Source of the DNA: Calidifontibacter indicus
GTDB lineage: Bacteria > Actinomycetota > Actinomycetes > Actinomycetales > Dermatophilaceae
NCBI RefSeq assembly: GCF_003386865.1
Contig: NZ_QTUA01000001.1
Span: 434,001-498,000, forward strand
DNA: 64,000 nt
Reading direction: 5' to 3'
Shown here: in pieces, positions 1 through 6,851 of the stretch
Position numbering within the stretch: the first letter of the stretch is position 1
Layout of the letters: every line of letters begins with the position of its first letter
The notes under the pieces: model-generated
Seen by the model: the letters and a program-made list of their open reading frames with translations, nothing else
Database searches by the model: none
What the model was told of the DNA's origin: nothing
Translations under genes and position numbers: made by a program

Positions 1-247
1 GCGCGATGCCGTACTGCTCCGGCGACTCGACGCCGACCTTCTTCGCGAACGCGAACGAGGTGTTCTTCTGGGTGTCGGTCGGCAGGACGTCGGCTTGGTC
101 GCCCTCGAGGTGCGCGGCGGTGAAGTCGCCTCGCAGCGAGGTCGATACGTTGAGGTCACGGATCGAGTGGCGATCGGTGTCGCGATAGATCCGGACGACG
201 CGGTTCTCCGCCTTGCCGTACTGGTTGACTCCGAGGGAGATGCTCAT
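1..247 (-). CDS. urate oxidase (uricase), N-terminal part, cut by window edge
   Basis: The first 82 codons of a uricase run off the left edge of the window. The protein reads MSISLGVNQYGKAENRV, then RDLNVSTSLRGDF, and then LPTDTQKNTSFAFAK. The last stretch is the well-known uricase motif carrying the Thr-Asp of the active site. The enzyme oxidises urate to 5-hydroxyisourate with O2 and no cofactor, in purine degradation. The ATG at 247 is preceded by AAGGAG seven bases upstream. A good promoter and a palindrome lie upstream. The rest of the gene lies outside the window, so completeness cannot be judged. Confidence 0.93.
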   Translation of the reverse strand, partial: MSISLGVNQYGKAENRVVRIYRDTDRHSIRDLNVSTSLRGDFTAAHLEGDQADVLPTDTQKNTSFAFAKKVGVESPEQYGIA

Positions 248-311
248 CGGTTGCTCCTTGGGCCGCGCCCTCCGCGGCCAGGGCACGATTGCTGTTTCAG
301 GGTGACGTCAC

Positions 312-328
312 ATTTCGCTACGCGAAAT
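312..328. promoter_or_regulatory. 17-bp palindrome, likely repressor operator for uricase
   Basis: ATTTCGC-TAC-GCGAAAT is a perfect 7-bp inverted repeat with a 3-base centre. It lies about 13-29 bases downstream of the predicted uricase transcription start, a position suited to repression. Which regulator binds it is not shown. The MarR gene nearby is one candidate, because MarR proteins such as HucR control uricase elsewhere, but that link is inference. Confidence 0.5.
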
Positions 329-347
329 TCAAATACCGACTGATGAA

Positions 348-376
348 AAGGTACGAGCGGGTGTGTTCCCTGTCAA
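348..376 (-). promoter_or_regulatory. sigma-70-type promoter of the uricase gene
   Basis: On the minus strand TTGACA (371-376) is followed after exactly 17 bases by TACCTT (348-353). This is an almost canonical housekeeping promoter. Transcription would start near 341, giving a leader of about 95 bases before the uricase ATG. The palindrome at 312-328 falls inside that early leader. Confidence 0.7.
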
Positions 377-419
377 GGGTTCGCACCCGCCCCTATCCAC
401 GCTGCCAAGAGCGTCAGCT

Positions 420-447
420 CCGGCCGGCCGGCCGGCCGGCCGGCCGG
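420..447. repeat. (CCGG)7 self-complementary microsatellite
   Basis: Seven uninterrupted CCGG units lie five bases beyond the stop codon of the MarR gene. Each unit is its own reverse complement, so the tract can fold in RNA or cruciform DNA and is prone to slippage. It may act as a terminator stem between marR and the uricase promoter. No T-run follows, so termination is only a guess. Confidence 0.8.
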
Positions 448-452
448 CGCGG

Positions 453-884
453 TCAGCGGGCGTCGGCCGCGATCTGCCGCAACAGCTCGTTGGCCCGCAC
501 CAGCACCTCGCGGTCCTGTGGCGACAGCGCGGCCAACACCGGCGCAATCACGTCGGTGCGGGCCTGCCGCACCTCCTGCAGCACCCCGCGCCCCGCGTCG
601 GTGAGCGCGATCCGGCTGGCGCGGGCGTCGTCCTCGTCGGGCGTGCGCACGAGCAGCCCCTGCTCCTCGAGCTTCTTCACCTGGGCGGTCATCGTCGGCT
701 GACTGCAGTGGTCGGCCGCGGCGAGTTCGCCGATGCGGGCGTCCTCGTTCGCCTCGACCAGGCCCAGCAGCCGGGCCTGTGCCGACGAGATCGGCAGCAC
801 GGAGTGCTTGGTGGCCCACCGGTTGAATTTCGCGACCGCGGAAAGCAATTGGGCCCCCAACTCGTTGCTGCTCGGTGCACTCAC
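453..884 (-). CDS. MarR-family transcriptional regulator
   Basis: This 143-aa protein has the size and plan of MarR winged-helix repressors: an N-terminal dimerisation helix, a helix-turn-helix around residues 55-80 (AADHCSQPTMTAQVKKLEEQ) and a wing with PDEDDARASRIALT near residues 83-97. The last is the usual D-x-R-A/S wing signature. It likely acts as a dimer on a palindromic operator and responds to a small ligand. Its ATG overlaps the stop of the upstream acyl-CoA ligase (ATGA, 881-884), so the two are co-translated and it probably regulates that operon. The target is not shown by sequence. Confidence 0.9.
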   Translation of the reverse strand: MSAPSSNELGAQLLSAVAKFNRWATKHSVLPISSAQARLLGLVEANEDARIGELAAADHCSQPTMTAQVKKLEEQGLLVRTPDEDDARASRIALTDAGRGVLQEVRQARTDVIAPVLAALSPQDREVLVRANELLRQIAADAR

Positions 885-2416
885 CCCTGGGCCTCCGCGG
901 TGTCGGCCGCCGCCGGAGCACCGGCGGCAGCGCCGTCGGCATCGCGCAGTTCACGTTTGAGGATCTTGCCGGTCGCACCCTTGGGCAGCTCGTCGATGAA
1001 GCGCACGTGCCGCGGGTACTTGTAGGCGGCGACCCGCTCCTTGGCGAAGTCCTTGACCTCGTCCTCGGTCAGCTGCGAGCCGGGCGTGCGCACGACGCAG
1101 GCGACGACCTCCTCGCCGTAGTGCTCGTGCGGCACACCGATCACGGCGACCTCGGCGATCTCGGGGTGCTCGTACAGCGCTTCCTCGACCTCGCGCGGGT
1201 AGACGTTGTAACCGCCGCGGATGATCATGTCCTTGCTGCGGTCGACGATGAAGAAGTAGCCCTCGTCGTCGACACGGGCGAGGTCGCCGGAGAAGAACCA
1301 GCCGTCGCGGATCGCGTCGGCGGTGGCGTCCGGACGGTTCCAGTAGCCCTTCATCAGCAGGTGGCCGCGGATCGCGATCTCACCGATCTCGCCCTCGGGG
1401 CTGTCTGACCCGTCGCTCTGGGCGAGCCGCATCTCGACGCCTTCCAACGGCGTGCCGATCGACCCCGGCTTGCGCTCGCGGTCGGGGTGGTTGAACGAGG
1501 CGACCGGGGAGGTCTCGGACAGGCCGTAACCCTCGAGCACCATGCAGCCGAACCGCTGCTCGAACCTCTTCATCACCTCGACCGGCATCGCCGAACCGCC
1601 ACTGGCGCACAGCCGCAGCGTCGACAGGTCGAACTCGCGGTCGCCGGCGGCGGCCAGCAGCGCCTGGAACATCGTCGGCACGCCCTCGAAGATCGTGACG
1701 TGCTGCTGCTCCATCGCCTCCAGCACGGCGTTCGGCTCGAACCGCGGCACGAGCACGAGCGTGGCGCCGCGGGCGACCGCGGTGTTGAGGCTGCAGGTCA
1801 GACCGAAGACGTGGAAGAGCGGCAGGCAGCCCATGATGATGTCGTCGGACGTGATGCTCATCAGCGTGCGAGCGACCACTTCCTGGTTCTTGTCCAGGGA
1901 GAAGTGGGTCAGCTCGGCGCCCTTCGGACGACCGGTGGTGCCCGAGGTGTAGAGGATGACGGCGGTGTCGTCGTCGGCGCGGTCGACCAGCTCGGTCGAC
2001 GGCTCGAACTCGGCGACCGTAGCGCGCAGACCCTGCGGCATCGGCACCTCGACGAACGGGACGTCGGCGTGCTCGGCACCTGCGGCGGCGTCGCCGGCCA
2101 TGCCGAACAGGATCGAGGCACCGGAGTCGGTCAGGTAGTACTCGACCTCGCGCGGACGGAACAGCGGGTTCATCGGCACGACCGCCGCGCCCACCTGCAG
2201 CGCCCCGTAGAAGATCACCGGGAAGTCGAAGACGTTCGGCAGCGACATCGCGACGCGGTCACCGGGGCCGACGCCACGCTCGGTGAGCATCGTCGCGACC
2301 CGTCCGGCGGCGTCGGCGAGCTCGGCATAGGTCATCGAGTGCTCGCCGAGACGGAGGGCGACCTGATCAGGGTTCGCGGTGGCAGTGTTGCGCAGGTTGG
2401 TGGCCAGATTCGTCAT
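881..2416 (-). CDS. AMP-forming acyl-CoA ligase (long-chain fatty-acid-CoA ligase type)
   Basis: This 511-aa ANL-superfamily enzyme should activate a carboxylic acid with ATP to an acyl-AMP and then to the CoA thioester. The P-loop-like A3 motif ILYTSGTTGRPKGAEL sits near residues 155-170, the A5 motif EGYGLSET near 300, GWFFSGDLA near 370, DMIIRGGYN near 394 and the catalytic-lysine region PKGATGKILKREL near 485. The tail after it is Ala-rich and dispensable-looking. Family members include FadD and pimeloyl or malonyl ligases. A long-chain fatty acid is the likeliest substrate but is unproven. It is translationally coupled to the following MarR gene. Confidence 0.88.
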   Translation of the reverse strand: MTNLATNLRNTATANPDQVALRLGEHSMTYAELADAAGRVATMLTERGVGPGDRVAMSLPNVFDFPVIFYGALQVGAAVVPMNPLFRPREVEYYLTDSGASILFGMAGDAAAGAEHADVPFVEVPMPQGLRATVAEFEPSTELVDRADDDTAVILYTSGTTGRPKGAELTHFSLDKNQEVVARTLMSITSDDIIMGCLPLFHVFGLTCSLNTAVARGATLVLVPRFEPNAVLEAMEQQHVTIFEGVPTMFQALLAAAGDREFDLSTLRLCASGGSAMPVEVMKRFEQRFGCMVLEGYGLSETSPVASFNHPDRERKPGSIGTPLEGVEMRLAQSDGSDSPEGEIGEIAIRGHLLMKGYWNRPDATADAIRDGWFFSGDLARVDDEGYFFIVDRSKDMIIRGGYNVYPREVEEALYEHPEIAEVAVIGVPHEHYGEEVVACVVRTPGSQLTEDEVKDFAKERVAAYKYPRHVRFIDELPKGATGKILKRELRDADGAAAGAPAAADTAEAQG

Positions 2417-2509
2417 GGTCCGAGCGTAGTTCTACTGCCGCGTACAGACGAGGGGTAGGTTGTCGAATTCTCCCAGGCGGCTCCCAGGATGAGGGGTCGC
2501 CGTGGCGGG

Positions 2510-3301
2510 CTAGAGCCAGGAGACGTGATCCTTGAGCAGCGCGTAGCCGACGAACGCCACGATGTCGAGGATCGCGTGCGCGATCACCAACGGCATCACC
2601 CGTCGGGTGCGTCGGTAGACGAGTCCGAACACCAGCCCCATCACGATGTTGCCGACCATCCCGCCGAACCCCTGATACAGGTGGTAGGTGCCGCGGATGA
2701 CCGCCGAGGTCATCAGCACCTGCACCCACGACCATCCGGCCTGGGTCCAGCGGGTGAACAGGTAGCCGATCATCACGACTTCCTCCAGCACCCCGTTCTG
2801 GATCGCGGCGAGCACCAGCACGGGCAGCGTCCACCAATGGTCACCGAGGCCGGACGTCGCGAGGCTGGTGTTGGCGCCGAGGGCTCGAGTGGCCAGGTAG
2901 AACAGCAGGCCGGGAATGCCGATGCCGGCGGCCAGCACCGCGCCGAGGGCGAGGTCGTGGCCTTTGCGCCGTCCGTCGAACCCGAGCCAGGTGGTCGCCG
3001 ATTTCATCTCCCGGCCCAGCAGGTGGATCACCAGCAGCACCGGCACGACACCGAGCCCGACGCCGACCAGTTGATAGAGCAGGTCGAGCCATGACGCGCT
3101 CGCCTGGCTGCGGTTCATCGTGGTCGTCTGCTTGTTGAGCGCGACGTCGGTCGACAGGCTGCGCATGATCGACAGCACCGAGTAGATCGCCGAGGCGCCC
3201 AGGCTGAGCAGCAGCACCAGCGCCGTCTCGGTCTGCAGCGACCGCCGCCGCAGCGGTGTCACCGGGACGTCGTAGGCAGGCAGGCGGACAGGCAGACGCA
3301 T
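2510..3301 (-). CDS. CPBP-family intramembrane glutamic protease
   Basis: This 263-aa polytopic membrane protein carries the three CPBP (Abi/Rce1-like) motifs: a glutamate pair in LEEVVMIGYLFTR near residue 170, RGTYHLYQG near 205, and HAILDIVAF near 245. These glutamate and histidine residues form the active site in Rce1-type proteases. Several hydrophobic helices are visible between residues 25 and 260. It is the last gene of an overlapping four-gene set. Its ATG shares one base with the stop of the ArfC-like gene, so it is probably made together with those membrane proteins. Substrate unknown. Confidence 0.88.
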   Translation of the reverse strand: MRLPVRLPAYDVPVTPLRRRSLQTETALVLLLSLGASAIYSVLSIMRSLSTDVALNKQTTTMNRSQASASWLDLLYQLVGVGLGVVPVLLVIHLLGREMKSATTWLGFDGRRKGHDLALGAVLAAGIGIPGLLFYLATRALGANTSLATSGLGDHWWTLPVLVLAAIQNGVLEEVVMIGYLFTRWTQAGWSWVQVLMTSAVIRGTYHLYQGFGGMVGNIVMGLVFGLVYRRTRRVMPLVIAHAILDIVAFVGYALLKDHVSWL

Positions 3302-4092
3302 CAGCGCTGGTCGGCGTCCCAGTGTGCGAATCCCGCTGCGGCAGCTGATTGCTCGTCGCGGAACCAGACGTCGGCAGCGACCTCGTCGTGCGACGGGCTG
3401 CCGGCCGGGAAGAAGGTCATCGTGCGCCCGCTGGCTTTCACCGGGTAGCCCTCGGGGGCGCTGCCGTCGGGGTTCGCGGACGCCGCGCCCTCGCCGAAGA
3501 GCGCGACCGCCGGGTCGGGTGCTGCCGACCGCCGGGCGGGCGGTTCGTCGGATCGGGGGGCGCTGTCGCCCGGGCGTACGGCGGCGTACCGGGACGGCGG
3601 TGCCCCCGCCGACTGCTCGGCCGGCTCAGGCTGATCAGCCCGCTCAGCCTGCTCGGCCTGCGCAACGGTGAAGGTCTGCCCCGGCTCCCAGTTGCTCACC
3701 TCGACGTCGTCGACGTCGAAGTGCCGCCGGCGGCGGGTGCCGCCGGCGGCCACCGCGACGGGTGCACCGGACGACGCAACCGGGGCCTTCTGGTCGGCCG
3801 CGTCGGCGACGACCGTGTCATCAGGCAGGTCATCAGCCGCGTCATCAGCCGTCTCGTCGACCGCCGCGCCGTCCTTCGTGCGCCGCGACTCCTGCGCGAG
3901 CGCGGCGCGGCGACGGGCGCGTTCGCCGACCGGCTCGGCCGCGGGCGGCGTCTTCGTTCGACGCGGGCCGCGCGGGGCACGCTCACTTCGGGCGACGCGG
4001 GTGGGCCCGAGCATCGCGTAGAAGGTGATCGCGAAGCCGAGCAGCGCGCTGATCAGCACCCACAGCCACACGTGCGGGAACAGCCAGGTCAT
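3301..4092 (-). CDS. ArfC-like membrane protein with C-terminal sunset-type domain
   Basis: This 263-aa protein has one N-terminal membrane helix (residues 4-28), a long disordered Ala/Asp/Pro/Glu-rich linker, and a compact C-terminal module near residues 215-260. The module reads EGYPVKASGRTMTFFPAGS, then VWFRDEQSAAAAGF. Its plan (Y/W-x-VKG-like, xxYx-PGS, VWF, aromatic tail) matches the small module ending mycobacterial ArfC (Rv0901) and other actinobacterial sunset-domain proteins, as I recall them. The start overlaps the stop of the ArfB-like gene (ATGA). The soluble part probably faces the cytoplasm or wall; its function is unknown. Confidence 0.65.
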   Translation of the reverse strand: MTWLFPHVWLWVLISALLGFAITFYAMLGPTRVARSERAPRGPRRTKTPPAAEPVGERARRRAALAQESRRTKDGAAVDETADDAADDLPDDTVVADAADQKAPVASSGAPVAVAAGGTRRRRHFDVDDVEVSNWEPGQTFTVAQAEQAERADQPEPAEQSAGAPPSRYAAVRPGDSAPRSDEPPARRSAAPDPAVALFGEGAASANPDGSAPEGYPVKASGRTMTFFPAGSPSHDEVAADVWFRDEQSAAAAGFAHWDADQR

Positions 4093-4256
4093 GCGTCTTC
4101 CCCCGCCTCGTCGGTCGGCGCCGCGGGCTCACCGGCGGAGGCGACGACCTCGTTCTCGTGCGGGTACAACATCACCGCGAGCAGCCAGGCCGCGAGCGCG
4201 CCGACGGCGAACCCGACGAGGCACCAGGCGATGGTCTGGATCGTCAGCCAGGTCAC
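4089..4256 (-). CDS. small one-helix membrane protein, ArfB-like
   Basis: This 55-aa protein starts with GTG (4254-4256), which overlaps the stop of the upstream BON gene as GTGA. It has a single hydrophobic helix from about residue 5 to 30 (IAWCLVGFAVGALAAWLLAV) and an acidic tail. Size, topology and neighbours match mycobacterial ArfB (Rv0900), a roughly 50-aa protein between ArfA and ArfC. Overlaps on both sides mark it as a real member of the operon. Assignment rests on topology and order, because so short a sequence gives little homology signal. Confidence 0.7.
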   Translation of the reverse strand: MTWLTIQTIAWCLVGFAVGALAAWLLAVMLYPHENEVVASAGEPAAPTDEAGEDA

Positions 4257-4561
4257 TGCGCGCTCCCCTGCACGTCGACCGTGCGCACCCCGGGCATCTT
4301 CGCGATGGCGTCCCGCGCCGGAGCAGCGTCGGCCCCAGCGGGGGTGCGCAGCGTCGCGTCCCGACCGTCGAAGGTCACCGTGGCGTCGCCGACCCCCACG
4401 CCCTGCAGCACCTGCTGGGCGCGTTTGGTGAGGTCGTCCTGGATCGCACCCTTGCTCGCCTGGGCTCCGACGAACCCGAAGATCAACGGGATGCCGAACA
4501 ACGCGGCGATCCACCACGGCGCCGGGGTGCGGCGCACGCGCGCGCCGGTTGTCGATGTCAC
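4253..4561 (-). CDS. membrane-anchored BON-like protein, ArfA-like N-terminus without OmpA domain
   Basis: This 102-aa protein has a short basic cytoplasmic start, one membrane helix (residues 15-35, WWIAALFGIPLIFGFVGA) and about 60 extracytoplasmic residues. The latter read like one BON repeat: an alpha segment with LTKRAQQVLQGVG, then DATVTFDGRDATLRTPAG, then MPGVRTVDVQG. Mycobacterial ArfA (OmpATb) has the same anchor and BON repeats but continues into an OmpA peptidoglycan-binding domain, which is absent here. It is the first gene of the four-gene operon and divergent from the amidohydrolase. Confidence 0.62.
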   Translation of the reverse strand: MTSTTGARVRRTPAPWWIAALFGIPLIFGFVGAQASKGAIQDDLTKRAQQVLQGVGVGDATVTFDGRDATLRTPAGADAAPARDAIAKMPGVRTVDVQGSAQ

Positions 4562-4683
4562 TTCGTGCTGCTCCTGTTCGGATCGGGCCGTCCCGAACCT
4601 ACCCGGTGAACCAGCGTCCGGACGGTCGCCGGCGCCGGTGCCGGCCGCCTGCCCGCGCCGTCCGCAGGGTTGGTGGCCCGCAC

Positions 4684-4689
4684 TACATT
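4684..4689 (+). promoter_or_regulatory. candidate -10 box for a leaderless amidohydrolase mRNA
   Basis: TACATT ends six bases before the GTG at 4696, so transcription would begin at or next to the start codon. No Shine-Dalgarno sequence precedes that GTG. Leaderless mRNAs are common in actinobacteria. No clear -35 box is seen. Confidence 0.4.
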
Positions 4690-4695
4690 GTGCGG

Positions 4696-6255
4696 GTGAG
4701 CACCCTGTGGCGTGGCGAGAAGATCTGGACCGGAACCGAATTCGTCACCGGCGTGTTGCTCGAGGCCGGACGCGTGGTCGCGAGCGGCGACGCCGAATCC
4801 CTTGCCGCACAGACCGTTTCGCAGATCGAGACATTGCCGGGTGCGCTCGTGGTGCCGGGTCTGCACGACGCCCACATCCATGCCGCGTCGCTGGCGCGGG
4901 TGCGCACCGAGGTCGACGTGCGTGGCTGTGCCGACGAGTTCGAAGCGGCCGAGCGGGTGGCGCGCTTTCTCGCGGCGAATCCGGGCACCGGTCTGGTGTG
5001 GGGCGGCGCGTGGGACGCGAACCAGTGGGGTGGTCGGCAGCCCCACCGGCGCACCCTCGACGTCGTGACGGGGCCGCGTCCGGTGGTGTTGGCGAGCGCC
5101 GACTACCACTCGCTGTGGGCGAACTCGGCCGCGCTGCGGCTCGTGGGTTACGGCCCGGAGACCACCGACCCGGCCGGCGGACGCCTCGAGCGCGACGCCG
5201 ACGGTGAGCTCACCGGGGTGCTGCGGGAGACGGCCTGCACCGCCTTCGACGACCTGCCGATCGACGACGCCGACGCCCTGCCCGGCCTGATCGCGCAGAC
5301 GATCGACGACCTGCTCGCGGTGGGGCTGACCGGCATCACCGAGATCGATCACGAGGACGCCCATGTGGCGCTGCGCGCGCTGCATGAGCAAGGTGCCCTG
5401 AAGATGCGGGTCAGCAAGGCGATCCGGCACGAAGACCTCCCGCTGGCGATGCAGCAGGGGCGCCGCACCGGCGAAGGCGACGACTGGATTCGAGTCGGGC
5501 CGCTGAAACTGTTCGCCGACGGCGCGCTCGGTTCGCACACCTGCCACATGACAGAGGCGTTCGCCGGTGAGGACGGGCACGACGGTGGACATGGCGTGCC
5601 GACGCTCACCCAGGAGCAGCTGAAGGTCTACACCGAGCTCGCGGTGCGAGCCGGCATCGCGGTGGCGACCCACGCGATCGGTGACCGTGCGGCGACCGAG
5701 GTGCTCGACGCGTACGAGCACGTGCTCGGGGCGACCGGCTCAGACCTTCGGCTGCGCATCGAACACGCCCAGCACCTGCGCCGGGCCGATCTGGCCCGAA
5801 TGGCGCGGCTGGGTGTGGTCGCCTCGATGCAGCCGGTGCACTGCACCACCGACTTCCAGCTCGTGGATGCGTTGCTCGACGGCCACGACATCGTGTCGTA
5901 CGGCTGGCGGTCGGCGCTCGACGCCGGGGTGCCGCTGGCGTTCGGGTCGGACGCTCCCGTCGAAGACCCGAATCCGTTCGTCGCCCTGCACGCGGCGGTC
6001 ACCCGACAGCGCGTCGACGGCACTCCCGCCGGCGGCTGGCAGCCGCACGAGCGGGTGAGCATGATCGAGGCGCTGGCCGCCCACTCGCGCGGGGCCGCCT
6101 ACGCAGCCGGTTGGGACGACGTGGGCACGCTCACCCCCGGCATGCTCGCCGACTTCGTCGCGGTCGACACCGATCTCATGGCGACGCCCGAGCGCGCACA
6201 CGAAGCGCGGGCGCTGACAACGGTCGTCGGCGGCGAGAGGCGGTTCAGCCGCTGA
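4696..6255 (+). CDS. YtcJ-type metal-dependent amidohydrolase
   Basis: This 519-aa enzyme belongs to the amidohydrolase superfamily, YtcJ/AepA-like branch, and hydrolyses C-N bonds of an unknown substrate with a metal centre. Visible ligands are HDAHIH near residue 57, the carbamylation-type lysine region GPLKLFADGALGS near 272, THAIGD near 325, IEHAQHL near 355 and GSDAPVEDPNP near 418. The GTG at 4696 is chosen because the beta-strand start STLWRGEKIWTG follows directly and a -10 box lies just upstream; upstream in-frame codons look non-coding. Its 3' end overlaps the convergent phosphatase gene by 11 bases. Confidence 0.85.
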   Translation: MSTLWRGEKIWTGTEFVTGVLLEAGRVVASGDAESLAAQTVSQIETLPGALVVPGLHDAHIHAASLARVRTEVDVRGCADEFEAAERVARFLAANPGTGLVWGGAWDANQWGGRQPHRRTLDVVTGPRPVVLASADYHSLWANSAALRLVGYGPETTDPAGGRLERDADGELTGVLRETACTAFDDLPIDDADALPGLIAQTIDDLLAVGLTGITEIDHEDAHVALRALHEQGALKMRVSKAIRHEDLPLAMQQGRRTGEGDDWIRVGPLKLFADGALGSHTCHMTEAFAGEDGHDGGHGVPTLTQEQLKVYTELAVRAGIAVATHAIGDRAATEVLDAYEHVLGATGSDLRLRIEHAQHLRRADLARMARLGVVASMQPVHCTTDFQLVDALLDGHDIVSYGWRSALDAGVPLAFGSDAPVEDPNPFVALHAAVTRQRVDGTPAGGWQPHERVSMIEALAAHSRGAAYAAGWDDVGTLTPGMLADFVAVDTDLMATPERAHEARALTTVVGGERRFSR

Positions 6256-6826
6256 GCGCAGCGGCCGCGGGGTCGAGTTCGGTGGTGTGCACGCTGCCGT
6301 TGTCGATCGCGAGGTGCCAGTCGAGTTGTCGGTGCGTGCGGCCGGCGAGCACCGCGAGGGCGACGCGCAGTGTGTCGCCGTGGGTGACGAGCACGAGGTA
6401 GTCGGCGGGCGCCGTCGCCAGTTCGGCCAGCAGCGCGCTCAGCCGGCGGTGCACATCGAGCAGGCTCTCGCCCCCGCCCCAGCGCACCTCCTCGACCGGC
6501 ACGCCTTCGGGTGCGGGTTGCGCGGTCAGTTCGCGGGCGAGCCGCCCTTCCATCTCCCCCAGGGCCTGCTCCCGCAGCCGCACCTCGGTGCGCACCGGCA
6601 GATCGAGCGCGGCGCCGATGATCTGGGCCGTCTCCTGCGCGCGCACGAGGTCGCTGCTGACGATCTGCGCCGACTGCGCGCCGATCGCTGCGCGCAGCGT
6701 TCGCGCTGCCGCGAGCGCCTGGGTGCGGCCGAGCTCGGTGAGCGGCGGGTGCGGCGTCTGCCCCTGAATGCGCCCCTGCTCGTTCCACGTCGACCGGCCA
6801 TGGCGGACGAGGTGGACGGTGGGCAT
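6245..6826 (-). CDS. histidine phosphatase, probable alpha-ribazole phosphatase (CobC-like)
   Basis: This 193-aa protein has the histidine-phosphatase signature LVRHGRSTWNEQGRIQG at residues 6-22 (phosphorylated His about residue 9), a glutamate around EQALGEMEG, and the second active-site histidine in LVTHGDT near 150. In cobalamin gene clusters such proteins usually remove the 5'-phosphate from adenosylcobalamin phosphate or alpha-ribazole phosphate. Its start lies 25 bases from that of cobQ on the other strand, which supports that role. A generic phosphoglycerate-mutase-like phosphatase remains possible. Confidence 0.75.
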   Translation of the reverse strand: MPTVHLVRHGRSTWNEQGRIQGQTPHPPLTELGRTQALAAARTLRAAIGAQSAQIVSSDLVRAQETAQIIGAALDLPVRTEVRLREQALGEMEGRLARELTAQPAPEGVPVEEVRWGGGESLLDVHRRLSALLAELATAPADYLVLVTHGDTLRVALAVLAGRTHRQLDWHLAIDNGSVHTTELDPAAAALSG

Positions 6827-6837
6827 GAGAACGATCG

Positions 6838-6843
6838 TAGACT
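6838..6843 (+). promoter_or_regulatory. candidate -10 box for leaderless cobQ mRNA
   Basis: TAGACT ends eight bases before the cobQ ATG at 6852. The gap between the two divergent start codons is only 25 bases and holds no Shine-Dalgarno motif, so a leaderless cobQ transcript is the simplest reading. No cobalamin riboswitch fits in this space. Confidence 0.4.
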
Positions 6844-6851
6844 CGTACCCC

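Noticed and set aside
4089-4517. 142-codon version of the ArfB-like gene
   Set aside because: The extra N-terminus is antisense-like filler within the BON gene; the GTG at 4256 with GTGA overlap fits the operon pattern.
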